Positions 54,617-64,000 of a stretch of DNA of 64,000 nt are shown here, one piece after another; positions within the stretch are counted from its first letter, which is position 1, and the number at the start of each line of letters is the position of its first letter. Under the pieces are notes generated by a model. It did not search any database. It was not told the DNA's origin and saw only the letters and a program-made list of their open reading frames with translations. The DNA comes from Gammaproteobacteria bacterium. Its GTDB lineage: Bacteria > Pseudomonadota > Gammaproteobacteria > UBA6429 > Thiohalophilaceae. The stretch is from positions 124,001 to 188,000 of the forward strand of contig JAOULO010000001.1 in assembly GCA_029881995.1 (NCBI GenBank). Reading direction: 5' to 3'. Position numbers and translations under genes: made by a program.

Positions 54617-55733
54617 TTTAGAATTTGGTGACAACCGGAAACTAAGTGGTAGTGGTCGCTTACTACAACGTTTTAATATCGACGCACCCCTGTTCTTCTC
54701 TTTGCTCCTCCTGTCTGTTATCGGCCTAATCGTGTTGTACAGCGCAGGGAGCCAGAGTGAAGCACTGATGTTAAAGCAGATACTGCGATTATTACTCGGC
54801 TTTGCTGTCATGATTATCATCGCGCAATTCCACCCTTCGGTACTTTCAGTCTGGACCCCGTGGATATATACCGCAGGGGTACTTATGTTGGTAACTGTAT
54901 TGCTGGTAGGGGACATTGGTAAAGGGGCGCAACGCTGGTTGAATCTGGGTCTGTTTCGCTTTCAGCCTTCAGAATTGATGAAAATTGCCCTACCTATGAT
55001 GATCGCCTACTACCTGAGCCAAAGCCCGCTTCCCCCCAGAAAATTCAAACTGGTGGTCTGTGGACTGATACTGATCATCCCTACCGCCCTGGTGGCAAAA
55101 CAGCCTGATCTTGGAACATCTTTGCTAATTGCCTCATCCGGCATCTTTGCCCTCTTTCTAGCTGGAATTCGCTGGCGCCTGATAATCTCCATGTTGATCA
55201 TCCTGGCAGCTAGCCTCCCTTTCGCCTGGAACATGATGCATGATTACCAGCAACGTCGTGTACTCACCTTCATAAACCCTGAAAATGATCCCCTGGGAGC
55301 CGGATACCACATTATCCAGTCAACCATTGCTATCGGTTCAGGTGGTGTTTATGGCAAGGGTTGGTTGAATGGTACTCAGTCACACCTGGATTTCTTACCT
55401 GAGCGTTCAACCGATTTTATTTTTGCGGTACTTAGCGAAGAATTTGGCCTGATCGGCGTGCTACTATTACTAGCAATATATGTATTTATTACAGCGCGTG
55501 GCCTGATAATTGCTTCACAATCACAGGATACGTTTACACGGTTACTGGCTGGCAGCCTTACCCTGACATTTTTTGTTTATATTTTTGTCAATATTGGGAT
55601 GGTAAGTGGGCTTTTACCCGTGGTGGGGGTTCCTCTACCGTTGATCAGCTACGGTGGTACCTCTCTGGTAACAATTATGGCGGGTTTTGGCATATTGATG
55701 TCAATTAAAGCCAACCGAAAATTGATTGGTTAA
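54594..55733 (+). CDS. rodA: Peptidoglycan glycosyltransferase RodA
   Basis: 379-residue SEDS membrane protein with about ten spans. Conserved RWLNLGLFRFQPSELMK (catalytic-region motif), FLPERSTDFIFAVLSEEFG and the C-terminal PLPLISYGGTSL. AGGAAAAGTAG RBS; start lies inside mrdA, so the two are coupled. Confidence 0.97.
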   Translation: MNLNPLSNLEFGDNRKLSGSGRLLQRFNIDAPLFFSLLLLSVIGLIVLYSAGSQSEALMLKQILRLLLGFAVMIIIAQFHPSVLSVWTPWIYTAGVLMLVTVLLVGDIGKGAQRWLNLGLFRFQPSELMKIALPMMIAYYLSQSPLPPRKFKLVVCGLILIIPTALVAKQPDLGTSLLIASSGIFALFLAGIRWRLIISMLIILAASLPFAWNMMHDYQQRRVLTFINPENDPLGAGYHIIQSTIAIGSGGVYGKGWLNGTQSHLDFLPERSTDFIFAVLSEEFGLIGVLLLLAIYVFITARGLIIASQSQDTFTRLLAGSLTLTFFVYIFVNIGMVSGLLPVVGVPLPLISYGGTSLVTIMAGFGILMSIKANRKLIG

Positions 55734-55745
55734 TCTGGAAGGAAA

Positions 55746-56729
55746 ATGATTCAAGTTAAGAAATTTATTTTGCCGTGCATGTTGCTGGCCTTAAGTTCAC
55801 CAAGTGTTGCCTCCACACGTAGTGTTGATCAAGAGGACATGCAAAATTTTATTAATGAAATGACCCGGCAGCATAAGTTTGAACGAGAAGAACTGGAAAA
55901 ACTGCTTGGCAAGGCCAAGATTCACCAAAGTATACTCGATGCCATCTCACGCCCAGCCGAAGCCAAACCCTGGTATAAATACAAAACCATTTTTCTCAAT
56001 CCAGCCAGGATCAAAGGCGGCGTTAAATTCTGGAATAACAATGCCCTGACCCTGAAAAAGGCCAGTCAGAAATTTGGTGTACCGCCAGAAATCATGGTGG
56101 CCATCATTGGTGTTGAAACCCGTTATGGCCGTCATAAAGGTAGCTTTCCGGTTATTGACTCACTGGCCACCCTGGCCTTTGCCTATCCGCCCCGTAGTGA
56201 GTTTTTCAGGGGTGAATTGAAGCAGTTCCTGCTCATGACCCGTGAGGAAAAACTCGATCCTACCAAACAGATGGGTTCCTATGCCGGAGCCATGGGTATG
56301 CCACAGTTTATTTCCAGCAGCTTCAGGAACTATGCCGTTGACTTTGATGATGATGGCTTCCGCGACCTCTGGAACAATCCAGCTGATGCCATTGGCAGCG
56401 TCGGAAACTATTTTAAACGACATGGCTGGAAAAAAGGTAAACCGGTCGTTGCCCAGGTAAAAACCCATGGCCGACGTTTCAAAAGCTTACTGGGTCGAGA
56501 TCTCAAGCCACAACATAGCTATAAAAGCCTGAAAAAGTACGGTGTCCAATTCCAGAAAGCCTACCCATCAAAATTACAGGGTACTCTGCTGGAATTTGAT
56601 AGTGGCACAAAACAGCCAGAATATTGGGTAGGTTGGCAAAATTTTTATGTGATTTCGCGTTATAATCACAGCGCGCATTACTCCATGGCGGTCTATCAAC
56701 TGGCACAGGAGATTCGCAAACGCCGTTAA
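55746..56729 (+). CDS. mltB: Lytic murein transglycosylase B
   Basis: 327 residues with a signal peptide (LPCMLLALSSPSVAS). No lipobox cysteine follows at the usual place, so it may be soluble in the periplasm. Catalytic glutamate in IGVETRYGRHKG, GAMGMPQFISSSFRNYAVDFD motif. It cleaves glycan strands. Follows rodA with 12 bases; excellent RBS GGAAGGAAA. Confidence 0.93.
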   Translation: MIQVKKFILPCMLLALSSPSVASTRSVDQEDMQNFINEMTRQHKFEREELEKLLGKAKIHQSILDAISRPAEAKPWYKYKTIFLNPARIKGGVKFWNNNALTLKKASQKFGVPPEIMVAIIGVETRYGRHKGSFPVIDSLATLAFAYPPRSEFFRGELKQFLLMTREEKLDPTKQMGSYAGAMGMPQFISSSFRNYAVDFDDDGFRDLWNNPADAIGSVGNYFKRHGWKKGKPVVAQVKTHGRRFKSLLGRDLKPQHSYKSLKKYGVQFQKAYPSKLQGTLLEFDSGTKQPEYWVGWQNFYVISRYNHSAHYSMAVYQLAQEIRKRR

Positions 56730-56754
56730 AACTTATAAACTGATTGAATTAAAT

Positions 56755-57603
56755 ATGTCATTCAGCGCCATTAAAACAGTTTGCCTTACCGCCCTGCCCT
56801 TACTGCTCATCAGTAGCTGTGCCTCTTCCCGATATGCAATGAATCAGGATCGCCCGCCTAAGCAGGACATAAAAGTCAGTCATATACCTGATGCCACGCC
56901 AAAGCCTGAGCAACCCAGTAAATATGGCAATCCTGAATCCTATGTGGTTTTTGGTAAGCGATATCATGTTATGAAGAAGGCCGATGGGTATCGTCAACAA
57001 GGCATTGCATCTTGGTATGGCACTAAATTCCATGGTCATCGTACATCGAGTGGTGAGTCCTATAACATGTACGCCATGACTGCGGCACACAAGACCCTGC
57101 CATTACCCAGCTATGTCCGGGTCACTAATCTCTATAACCAGCGCAGTATCGTCGTCCGGGTTAATGATCGAGGTCCTTTTCACGATGACCGTATCATTGA
57201 CCTGTCCTATGTTGCTGCCAAGAAACTGGGCATGACTGGTAATGGAACCGCCAAAGTCCAGGTCACATATATTGACCCACGGAAAAAACCAGCCAGCCAG
57301 CGTGTCTCAGCATTTAAGAACCGGCCATATAATTCAACTCACCTGAAACATGAACAGGCAAAATCACCTGCAAAACAGTTTTTCCTGCAAATAGGTGCAT
57401 ATTCTGAACAAAAAAATGCCGAACAAATGCGCCAGCGAGTCGCAGATTTACTGGAAAACGGTGAAATTAATACCGGCTATAATGTAGAGAGTAAATTATA
57501 CCGGGTTCGGATTGGACCCCTGGCCAGTGCTCAGGAAGCAGACCAACTGGCAAGCAAACTCAGTCAATCTGGTATTTCAAATTCAAAAGTAATAATAGAC
57601 TGA
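56755..57603 (+). CDS. rlpA: RlpA-type lipoprotein, septal lytic transglycosylase
   Basis: 282 residues. Lipobox LISSC (Cys about 20), then a double-psi beta-barrel (GIASWYGTKFHGHRTSSGE, VVRVNDRGPFHDDRIIDLSY) and a SPOR domain at the C-terminus (FFLQIGAYSEQKNAEQM) that binds denuded septal peptidoglycan. Matches RlpA in order and length. Confidence 0.95.
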   Translation: MSFSAIKTVCLTALPLLLISSCASSRYAMNQDRPPKQDIKVSHIPDATPKPEQPSKYGNPESYVVFGKRYHVMKKADGYRQQGIASWYGTKFHGHRTSSGESYNMYAMTAAHKTLPLPSYVRVTNLYNQRSIVVRVNDRGPFHDDRIIDLSYVAAKKLGMTGNGTAKVQVTYIDPRKKPASQRVSAFKNRPYNSTHLKHEQAKSPAKQFFLQIGAYSEQKNAEQMRQRVADLLENGEINTGYNVESKLYRVRIGPLASAQEADQLASKLSQSGISNSKVIID

Positions 57604-57651
57604 AAGCAAGTAATCACAGCTAACAAGCAACATCACAGGTAACTTTTTACG

Positions 57652-58800
57652 ATGACTCTGAGAAAATTTTCAAATCTACTAGTAACAGTTCTACTGTTGA
57701 GCACCTCCTTCTCCAGCCAGGCCGTTGTAGAACTAGTACCTGCTCCACCTAAGATCAATGCCAAAGCCTTCATGCTACTGGACTACAATAGTGGCCGAAT
57801 CCTTGCCGAAAGCAACATCGAGAAACGTATCGAACCCGCTAGTCTGACAAAGCTCATGACCACCTATGCCGTACTGTACGAACTGCGCAATGGCAGTATA
57901 AAACTGGATGACGAAGTCAAAATCAGTGAGAAGGCCTGGCGCATGAAAGGCTCGCGTATGTTCGTGGAAGTCAATTCCAAAGTCACGGTGAAAAAGTTGA
58001 TGATGGGTATGATTGTACAATCAGGTAATGACGCCACGGTGGCCCTGGCAGAACATACTGCGGGCAGTGAGGATTCTTTTGTCACATTGATGAACAAGCA
58101 TGCCATGAATCTTGGCATGGTCAGCACTAATTTCGAGAACAGCACAGGTTGGCCACATAAAAACCACTATACAACTGTTAGAGATTTATCCATCCTGGCC
58201 GGCGCCATCATCAAGGAATTTCCAAAACATTATCAGTGGTATCGGGTTAAAGAATATACCTATAACAAAATTACGCAAAGAAACAGAAATATGTTGCTCT
58301 GGCAGGATGAAAGAGTTGATGGAATGAAAACCGGTCATACAGACTCGGCTGGCTACTGTTTGATAACCTCTGCCAAACAGAAAAACATGCGTCTGATATC
58401 TATTGTAACAGGCAGTAATTCAGAGCGTGGTCGGGCCCGTGCCAGCCGAAAACTCATTAATTATGGGTTTCGATTTTATGAAACCTTTCTTTACCACAAC
58501 ACAGATGAACCCTTTACTGAAGCTAAAGTCTGGAAAGGTGAAACAGACGTTCTTCCTCTGGGCCTGACTGAACCCTTGTTCATCACAACACCGAGGGGTA
58601 TGAAGGACAAAGTGACCAATACAGTGGTGATGAATGAAGAAACCCTCACTGCACCTATATCCAAAGGTAGTCGTTATGGGCAGTTGCACATCAAGCTTGG
58701 CGACAAGATCATTGCCAAAAGGCACCTGGTGGCCATGCAGGACATCACATCTGGAGGTATGTTTTCTCGCATAATCGACTATTTTTTAATGCTTTTTTAA
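57652..58800 (+). CDS. dacA: D-alanyl-D-alanine carboxypeptidase (PBP5/6 type)
   Basis: 382 residues with signal peptide to about residue 24. Active site SLTK (Ser64, Lys67), SGND (about 125) and KTGHT (about 226), plus a C-terminal domain and an amphipathic tail (SRIIDYFLMLF) that tethers it to the membrane. It trims pentapeptides. Symbol dacA is by position; dacC-like paralogy cannot be told. Confidence 0.94.
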   Translation: MTLRKFSNLLVTVLLLSTSFSSQAVVELVPAPPKINAKAFMLLDYNSGRILAESNIEKRIEPASLTKLMTTYAVLYELRNGSIKLDDEVKISEKAWRMKGSRMFVEVNSKVTVKKLMMGMIVQSGNDATVALAEHTAGSEDSFVTLMNKHAMNLGMVSTNFENSTGWPHKNHYTTVRDLSILAGAIIKEFPKHYQWYRVKEYTYNKITQRNRNMLLWQDERVDGMKTGHTDSAGYCLITSAKQKNMRLISIVTGSNSERGRARASRKLINYGFRFYETFLYHNTDEPFTEAKVWKGETDVLPLGLTEPLFITTPRGMKDKVTNTVVMNEETLTAPISKGSRYGQLHIKLGDKIIAKRHLVAMQDITSGGMFSRIIDYFLMLF

Positions 58801-58836
58801 TTAACTATTTAATTAAAATTGAAATACAATAACGGG

Positions 58837-58858
58837 ACGCCAGGTTATTACCTGGCGT
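58837..58858 (+). terminator. Hairpin between dacA and dat
   Basis: ACGCCAGGT / ACCTGGCGT with a 4-base loop, followed by TCGATTTTC. A partial terminator or attenuator before dat; the T-run is weak. Confidence 0.5.
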
Positions 58859-58880
58859 TCGATTTTCTGAAGAAAGTATT

Positions 58881-59741
58881 ATGACCGAACAAACTGTATT
58901 CCTGAATGGTGATTATGTTCCCATCTCCAAGGCCAAGGTGTCTGTCCTTGACCGCGGCTTTATCTTTGGTGATGGTGTGTATGAAGTCATCCCTGTCTAC
59001 GGTGGCAAACTATTTCGCTTCGAGGAACATATGCAACGGCTGCAAGACAGTCTGGATGCCATACGCCTGTCAAACCCATACACACTGGATGAATGGCAAA
59101 ACCTGCTAAGTCGCCTGTTACCTGAAGAAAAGCAGTTTGATCACTCTATCTATCTGCAACTGACACGAGGGGTAGCGCCTCGTGATCATAGCTTTCCAGT
59201 AGAAACCCAACCCACTGTTTTTGCCATGGCCAACCGCCTGCCCAGACCTGACCCGATATGGCTAAAACAGGGTGTTGAGGCCGTGACCCTGCAGGATAAC
59301 CGTTGGCTGCACTGCAACATTAAAAGCATTGCCCTGTTGGCCAATGTCCTCCTGCGCCAACAGGCCATGGATCAACAGGCCATGGAGGCCATTTTGATCC
59401 GTGACTCCGTTGTCACCGAAGGGGCAGCCAGTAATGTTTTCATCGTGCAGAATGGTACTGTCAAAACACCAGTAAAGGATCACCATCTCCTACCCGGTAT
59501 TACCCGCGACCTCATTGTGGAACTGGCCCGAGATAATGGCCTGGCCTGTGAAGAGTGCCAGATTCCTGAATCTGCCCTGCTGGAGGCCGATGAAGTCTGG
59601 CTCTCCAGTTCAACCAAGGAAATTTTACCGGTCACCCTCCTCAACCAACAGCCAGTCGGTACGGGAAAACCAGGGCCTATCTGGCAAAAGATGTATACTA
59701 TCTTTCAGGAATACAAGGATGGGCTACGTCAGTCCGCCTGA
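58881..59741 (+). CDS. dat: D-amino acid aminotransferase (class IV PLP)
   Basis: 286 residues. GFIFGDGVYEVIPVYGG at the start, catalytic lysine in CNIKSIALLANVLL, and TEGAASNVF and LPGITRD. It makes D-glutamate or D-alanine, precursors of peptidoglycan, matching its place after dacA. An L-branched-chain aminotransferase is less likely. Confidence 0.92.
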   Translation: MTEQTVFLNGDYVPISKAKVSVLDRGFIFGDGVYEVIPVYGGKLFRFEEHMQRLQDSLDAIRLSNPYTLDEWQNLLSRLLPEEKQFDHSIYLQLTRGVAPRDHSFPVETQPTVFAMANRLPRPDPIWLKQGVEAVTLQDNRWLHCNIKSIALLANVLLRQQAMDQQAMEAILIRDSVVTEGAASNVFIVQNGTVKTPVKDHHLLPGITRDLIVELARDNGLACEECQIPESALLEADEVWLSSSTKEILPVTLLNQQPVGTGKPGPIWQKMYTIFQEYKDGLRQSA

Positions 59742-59755
59742 TAGTGAGCAAGATC

Positions 59756-60019
59756 ATGAGCAAAGATAGCCTGTTGGAATTTCCCTGTGATTTTCCCATA
59801 AAAATCATGGGCGATAATTCGACTGAATTTGAAACCGAGATCATTCGCATCGTCCGCCAGCATGTTCCTGATCTGGGCGAAGGTGCCGTTCGCCAGAACC
59901 AGAGTGCCAAAGGAAATTATCTGGCCCTGACCGTCACCATCCGCGCCCAAAGTAAGGCACAACTTGATAACTTATACCGAGCTCTCAGTGCCTGTGAGCT
60001 CGCCAAAATGGTTCTTTAA
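59756..60019 (+). CDS. ybeD: YbeD/DUF493 family protein
   Basis: 87 residues from ATG 59756 (a GTG four codons upstream is possible). [11 protein letters not shown] at the start and a C-terminal [16 protein letters not shown] match YbeD. Probably a small regulatory or lipoate-linked protein; conserved between dacA and lipB in gammaproteobacteria. Confidence 0.9.
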   Translation: MSKDSLLEFPCDFPIKIMGDNSTEFETEIIRIVRQHVPDLGEGAVRQNQSAKGNYLALTVTIRAQSKAQLDNLYRALSACELAKMVL

Positions 60020-60024
60020 CCACC

Positions 60025-60711
60025 ATGTCTTCTATCGCTATGAAAGCCGATAAACCCACGGAGCTTCCGGTTTTGCAACTGGGCCAGAAGGAATACCTTC
60101 CTGTCTGGCAAGCCATGCAGGACTTCACCCTGAACAGGACAGCAGAAACGCCAGATGAAATCTGGCTGGTCGAACACCCTCCTGTCTACACTCTGGGGCT
60201 GAATGGCAAACAGGAACACATCCTGGATGTCGGCCAGATTCCAGTTGTCCAGACCGACCGAGGGGGACAGGTCACTTATCACGGCCCAGGACAACAGGTG
60301 GCCTACCTGATGCTGGATCTCAAGCGCCATGGCCTGGGAGTTCGATCCCTGGTTAGCCTGATAGAGCAAAGCGTGATCGATTTATTGGCTGGGTATGGTA
60401 TTTCCTCTGTCGCCAGACAGGATGCCCCTGGTGTCTATGTCGATGGGGCAAAGGTCGCCGCCCTTGGGCTTCGCATTAAACGGGGCTGCTCTTATCACGG
60501 ACTGTCACTGAACATCGATATGGATCTGGAGCCTTTCTCACGTATTAACCCATGCGGTTATCAGGACTTGCCCGTCACTCAGCTAAGAGAACTTGGCATT
60601 ACTGATGATATAAATGTGATTACCCGCGCTTTGCTCAAACATATTGGAAAGCATCTAGCTATTTCACTCAACCCCGTGGTACAGGAAGAAAGGCTTAAAA
60701 ATGACGGATAA
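60025..60711 (+). CDS. lipB: Lipoyl(octanoyl) transferase
   Basis: 228 residues. Transfers octanoyl from ACP to apoproteins. [18 protein letters not shown] (acyl site), [19 protein letters not shown] with the lysine and [13 protein letters not shown] with the catalytic cysteine. Starts 5 bases after ybeD; overlaps lipA by 11. Confidence 0.96.
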   Translation: MSSIAMKADKPTELPVLQLGQKEYLPVWQAMQDFTLNRTAETPDEIWLVEHPPVYTLGLNGKQEHILDVGQIPVVQTDRGGQVTYHGPGQQVAYLMLDLKRHGLGVRSLVSLIEQSVIDLLAGYGISSVARQDAPGVYVDGAKVAALGLRIKRGCSYHGLSLNIDMDLEPFSRINPCGYQDLPVTQLRELGITDDINVITRALLKHIGKHLAISLNPVVQEERLKNDG

Positions 60712-61666
60712 AATCAAATCGGAGACGAATACCCCTCAGGTCAACCCCCTCAAAGGTAAGTCCAAAACCGAGCGTATACCCGTTAAAATCATTCCCCAGG
60801 AAGCGCTACCAAAGCCTCGCTGGATCCGTGCCAAGGCCCCAACCAGTCCGGAAGTTAAACGTATTAAGCAAATTCTGCGGGAGCAGAACCTGTATACCGT
60901 CTGTGAAGAGGCCGCCTGTCCCAATCTTGGTGAATGCTTTGGTCACGGGACCGCCACGTTTATGATCATGGGCGATATCTGTACTCGACGTTGTCCATTT
61001 TGTGATGTTGCCCATGGCAAACCCAAGCCTCTGGACACCGATGAGCCTCGCCACCTTGCTGAAACCATAAAGGCTCTGCAGCTCAAATATGTGGTTATAA
61101 CTTCAGTGGATCGGGATGATTTACGTGATGGTGGCGCCAGTCACTTTGCTGAATGTATAAAAGCAACCCGATCACTGTGCCCCAATACGGAGATTGAGAT
61201 ACTAGTCCCCGACTTTCGGGGCAGAATGGACAGGGCGCTTGAGCAACTTACCAATACGACCCCGGATGTTTTTAACCATAATCTCGAAACTGTACCCAGA
61301 CTTTATCGCGCTGCACGACCCGGTGCCGATTATCACTGGTCACTGAAATTGATTCAGCAATTTAAAGAAAACCATCCTGAAATTCCTACAAAATCAGGTA
61401 TTATGTTGGGGCTTGGTGAAGAACTACAGGAAGTTGAACAAATCATGCAAGATCTACGAAATCATCAATGTGATCGACTAACCCTGGGACAATATCTGCA
61501 ACCCAGTCAGCACCACCTACCTGTCAAACGATATGTACATCCCGATGAATTTGACACCCTGGCCCAACTTGCAGACAAAATGGGGTTTCAACACATTGCC
61601 AGTGGCCCAATGGTACGCTCATCCTACCATGCTGATAAACAGGCCGCAGGTGAACAGATAAAATAA
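60701..61666 (+). CDS. lipA: Lipoyl synthase
   Basis: 321 residues. Radical SAM enzyme inserting two sulfurs. Auxiliary cluster [12 protein letters not shown], radical SAM cluster [11 protein letters not shown]-terminal RSSYHAD serine ligand. Completes lipoate synthesis with LipB. Confidence 0.97.
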   Translation: MTDKIKSETNTPQVNPLKGKSKTERIPVKIIPQEALPKPRWIRAKAPTSPEVKRIKQILREQNLYTVCEEAACPNLGECFGHGTATFMIMGDICTRRCPFCDVAHGKPKPLDTDEPRHLAETIKALQLKYVVITSVDRDDLRDGGASHFAECIKATRSLCPNTEIEILVPDFRGRMDRALEQLTNTTPDVFNHNLETVPRLYRAARPGADYHWSLKLIQQFKENHPEIPTKSGIMLGLGEELQEVEQIMQDLRNHQCDRLTLGQYLQPSQHHLPVKRYVHPDEFDTLAQLADKMGFQHIASGPMVRSSYHADKQAAGEQIK

Positions 61667-61668
61667 TT

Positions 61669-62427
61669 ATGAATTATTACCTTATAAAAACCATCGAGTC
61701 ACTAATAACCCCGCCAGGGCTTATGTTTCTGATGATTTTGACAGGTCTTTTAATAGGTAACTACCAAACCCGATTAGCCCGGATTCTGATATTTTCAGGT
61801 CTTATATTATTGTTTCTGGCTACCCTTCCAGTAACCAACGTCCTGGTTCATCAACTACTGGAAATGGATCCTCCTCTTAGCCAAATCGATTTAGAAAAAA
61901 CCGACGCCCAGGCCATAGTTATTCTTGGTGGAGGTCGATATTCAGGTATTGAATACCATAAGGAAACTGTATCTGAACGCGCACTATTACGATTACGCTA
62001 TGGGGCATGGCTGCAAAAACAAACAGGATTACCTATTCTGGTAAGCGGTGGCAGTGTAAAAGGTCTCACTACTGTAACTTCCGAAGCAAGACTCATGGCG
62101 CAAACGCTGAAATCGAGTTTTGGTATCTTACCTAGATGGATCGAAGAGCTGAGTCGAAACACCTGGGAAAATGCTAAATTTTCTCGAGCCATATTACAGA
62201 ACGACAGTATTGATCGTATCCTCCTTGTCACCCATGCAGGCCATATGTGGCGATCTAAAACGGTATTTTCCCAGCATGGATTTACTGTCACACCGGCACC
62301 TTTGTCATTTAAATCGAAAAACCGGTTTGAATTCCTCGACTTTCTACCACGAGCCAAATCACTAGCCACTTTAAAAGATGCGACCCATGAAATCATAGGA
62401 CAAGTCTGGTACAAGCTATATTATTGA
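61669..62427 (+). CDS. elyC: ElyC/YdcF (DUF218) envelope protein
   Basis: 252 residues: two N-terminal spans (about 14-32 and 37-58), then a DUF218 domain with AIVILGGGRYSG, RLRYGAWLQ and VTHAGHMWRS. ElyC supports peptidoglycan and lipid-carrier supply at the inner membrane, fitting its cell-wall neighbours. Starts three bases after lipA stop. Confidence 0.87.
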   Translation: MNYYLIKTIESLITPPGLMFLMILTGLLIGNYQTRLARILIFSGLILLFLATLPVTNVLVHQLLEMDPPLSQIDLEKTDAQAIVILGGGRYSGIEYHKETVSERALLRLRYGAWLQKQTGLPILVSGGSVKGLTTVTSEARLMAQTLKSSFGILPRWIEELSRNTWENAKFSRAILQNDSIDRILLVTHAGHMWRSKTVFSQHGFTVTPAPLSFKSKNRFEFLDFLPRAKSLATLKDATHEIIGQVWYKLYY

Positions 62428-62476
62428 TTACTATGTTTTTATAAGTCTTTTTAGCCCTTAAACTTTATCCCATTTT

Positions 62477-62520
62477 GACCGATATCTATTAAATAACTCT
62501 TCGAGCTACAGATACCGGTC
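62477..62520 (+). promoter_or_regulatory. Imperfect inverted repeat before the response regulator
   Basis: GACCGATATCT and AGATACCGGTC form an 11-bp stem with one mismatch and a 22-base loop, ending 7 bases before the ATG at 62528. No SD fits, so the hairpin may hide or replace it. Function unknown. Confidence 0.4.
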
Positions 62521-62527
62521 ATTTGGA

Positions 62528-63436
62528 ATGAGTCCAAAGTCAAACAACACACCAAATATTTTGGTCGTCGATGACGAATCACAGAACCTGGAAATTATCC
62601 AGGAATATCTGGCAGATGAAGTCTGTTGTAAACCAATTCTATACAGCGATAGTCTTAAAGCCTGGCAGGAACTGGAAACCAACCCAACTACCTGCGATGT
62701 CATATTACTCGACTGGATGATGCCAGAGCTGGATGGTCTGGAAATGCTGTACCGAATTAAACAGCATCCAGAACTGCGCTTTACCCCGGTCATTATGCAA
62801 ACCGCTCGAACTGAAAAACAGGACATTCTTAAAGGTCTAGCGGCTGGCGCATTTTACTATCTGACCAAACCCTATAGCTACGATGAGCTTGTGCAGATCA
62901 TTAAAGCTGCACTGGATGATGTTATGCGCTTTCGTGAACTGGAAGCCCTTCTACAAAATAGTGATAAATCGAAAACTATTTCTACTGGTGCCGAATTTAA
63001 TATAAAAAATCTGAATGATGCCGACCACCTGGCATCGGTATTGGCCAATAGCTGCCCTGAACCTGACAAAGTCATTACCGGTATTAGTGAGCTACTCATT
63101 AATGCGATAGAGCATGGCAATTTACAGATTGGGTATAAGGAAAAATCACAGTTGAAAAAACAGGGTTCATGGAGAGAAGAAATAGAGCGTCGACTCCAGT
63201 TACCTGAATATCAGGACAAGGTAGCCGAAGTTACCTATAGCAAGAATGGTAAAAACATCAATATAACAATCACTGATCAGGGTAGTGGTTTTGACTGGCA
63301 TAAATTCCTTGAGTTCAGCCCGGAACGTGCCTTCGACAGCCATGGGCGAGGTATTGCCATGGCAAAAATTATGAGCTTTGATGAAATCAGCTACAACGAA
63401 GCAGGTAACCAGGTCACAGCGACCATAGCCCTCTGA
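62528..63436 (+). CDS. Response regulator with RsbW-like HATPase output
   Basis: 302 residues. Residues 9-130 form a receiver domain (acidic Asp15/16, phospho-acceptor Asp62 in LLDWMMPELDG, Lys in LTKPYS). Residues about 170-300 are a HATPase_c_2 domain of the anti-sigma RsbW kind: NAIEHGNLQIGYKE, DQGSGFDWH, SHGRGIAMAKI. Output is thus probably kinase or anti-sigma activity, not DNA binding. It precedes a membrane sensor gene. Confidence 0.9.
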   Translation: MSPKSNNTPNILVVDDESQNLEIIQEYLADEVCCKPILYSDSLKAWQELETNPTTCDVILLDWMMPELDGLEMLYRIKQHPELRFTPVIMQTARTEKQDILKGLAAGAFYYLTKPYSYDELVQIIKAALDDVMRFRELEALLQNSDKSKTISTGAEFNIKNLNDADHLASVLANSCPEPDKVITGISELLINAIEHGNLQIGYKEKSQLKKQGSWREEIERRLQLPEYQDKVAEVTYSKNGKNINITITDQGSGFDWHKFLEFSPERAFDSHGRGIAMAKIMSFDEISYNEAGNQVTATIAL

Positions 63437-63442
63437 TTTGAT

Positions 63443-64000
63443 ATGCTTTCTTTTAAAACTGCCAGGCAATTCAGTACAAAGCAAATCATAATCGCACTGT
63501 TTATTTATCTCACTCTCTATATTGGGGCTAGCTGGGTGCTGGGCTCAATCAAGTCAAACATCCTTGAAAATATTCAAAATCAGTTACATGCCATGCAACA
63601 TGCCAGTCACGAAAGTATGCACTACTGGCAATCGGCCCAACTGGATGCCGCTGTAGGGATTAGCCATCAAGCTAAAGTCAAAAGATTAATATATAAATTA
63701 ATTAACTCGGATCCGGCACCACAATTATTAAACAAGAACCCGATCCTGGCTGAGCTTAGAAAGGAACTGGCTCCTTTTATAGAACAACAAAATTTCGATG
63801 GTTTTTTTGTTGTGCCCAAGAACCAGATCAATTATGGCTCAATGAGAAATAAAAACCTGGGAAAGAAAAATTTTCTCATTGATAAAGATCCAGACAGTCT
63901 ATTACAAGGTTTTGCCGGGGAAACCTTGTTTTCAAAACCTATTTTGTCAGATGTCCCTATTGAAGATGAGAATGGGATTTTAAGCGAGAACCAATACAGT
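63443..64000 (+). CDS. Membrane sensor protein, partial (3' end outside window)
   Basis: 186 residues seen, open to the window end. A membrane span at about 15-34 (IIIALFIYLTLYIGASWVLG) is followed by an extracytoplasmic domain with a helical lead, as in cache-type sensors of kinases, cyclases or chemoreceptors. It starts 7 bases after the RR-HATPase gene, so the two form a signalling pair. The output domain lies outside the window. Confidence 0.65.
   Translation, partial: MLSFKTARQFSTKQIIIALFIYLTLYIGASWVLGSIKSNILENIQNQLHAMQHASHESMHYWQSAQLDAAVGISHQAKVKRLIYKLINSDPAPQLLNKNPILAELRKELAPFIEQQNFDGFFVVPKNQINYGSMRNKNLGKKNFLIDKDPDSLLQGFAGETLFSKPILSDVPIEDENGILSENQYS

Overview
The window comes from a gammaproteobacterium-like genome. 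The best evidence is the block mreB-mreC-mreD-mrdA-rodA-mltB-rlpA-dacA-dat-ybeD-lipB-lipA (50188-61666), together with OxyR carrying the two classic redox cysteines, HslO, HtpX, PrmC-MoeB and GatCAB. Multihaem cytochromes, a TRAP transporter, a DyP peroxidase and an FNR-type box suggest a respiratory, redox-flexible lifestyle. I see no rRNA, tRNA or CRISPR. The species cannot be fixed from the sequence alone.

Region by region. 1-2180: a possible split MnmC-type tRNA-modification pair and an outer-membrane barrel. 2405-4798: DUF4202, gpmA and oxyR, with an OxyR-like palindrome between the last two. 4897-9028: two tiny membrane proteins, then a four-gene operon (octahaem cytochrome c, cytochrome b, trihaem cytochrome c, periplasmic protein) behind a perfect FNR-type box. 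9205-11706: peroxiredoxin-glutaredoxin fusion and glutathione reductase behind a second OxyR-like palindrome. 11744-20902: TAXI-TRAP transporter, DyP peroxidase, HtpX, YgiQ, thioesterase and hydrolase. 20986-26282: an unusual pilus-like locus with two DUF4402 subunits, a PapD-type chaperone and a usher-like protein with a C-terminal extension. 26287-29568: a c-di-GMP enzyme with an AmiC/UrtA-like binding domain and no signal peptide. 29677-33169: small redoxins and membrane proteins.

33168-34911 is regulatory and mobile DNA: a 267-bp MITE-like element, two CRP-type palindromes, a c-di-GMP-I riboswitch and a hairpin covering the ribosome binding site of an outer-membrane protein gene. 34924-39593 holds metabolic genes (iron alcohol dehydrogenase, monooxygenase, orphan PstS-like protein, twin CDGSH protein, nitroreductase, rhomboid). 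At 39615-40968 two copies of a ~248-bp structured repeat lie in opposite orientation around one lipoprotein gene, directly upstream of prmC.

41090-50013 holds prmC-moeB, rhodanese, chemoreceptor, hslO and gatCAB. 50188-61666 is the elongasome, cell-wall and lipoate cluster; mreC there seems to lack a normal start codon and probably uses AUA. The window ends with ElyC, a response regulator fused to an RsbW-like ATPase, and a truncated sensor.

Two themes link the parts. First, thiol and peroxide defence (OxyR, Prx-Grx, Gor, HslO, redoxins). Second, surface structures and c-di-GMP (pilus locus next to a GGDEF-EAL protein, riboswitch on an outer-membrane protein).
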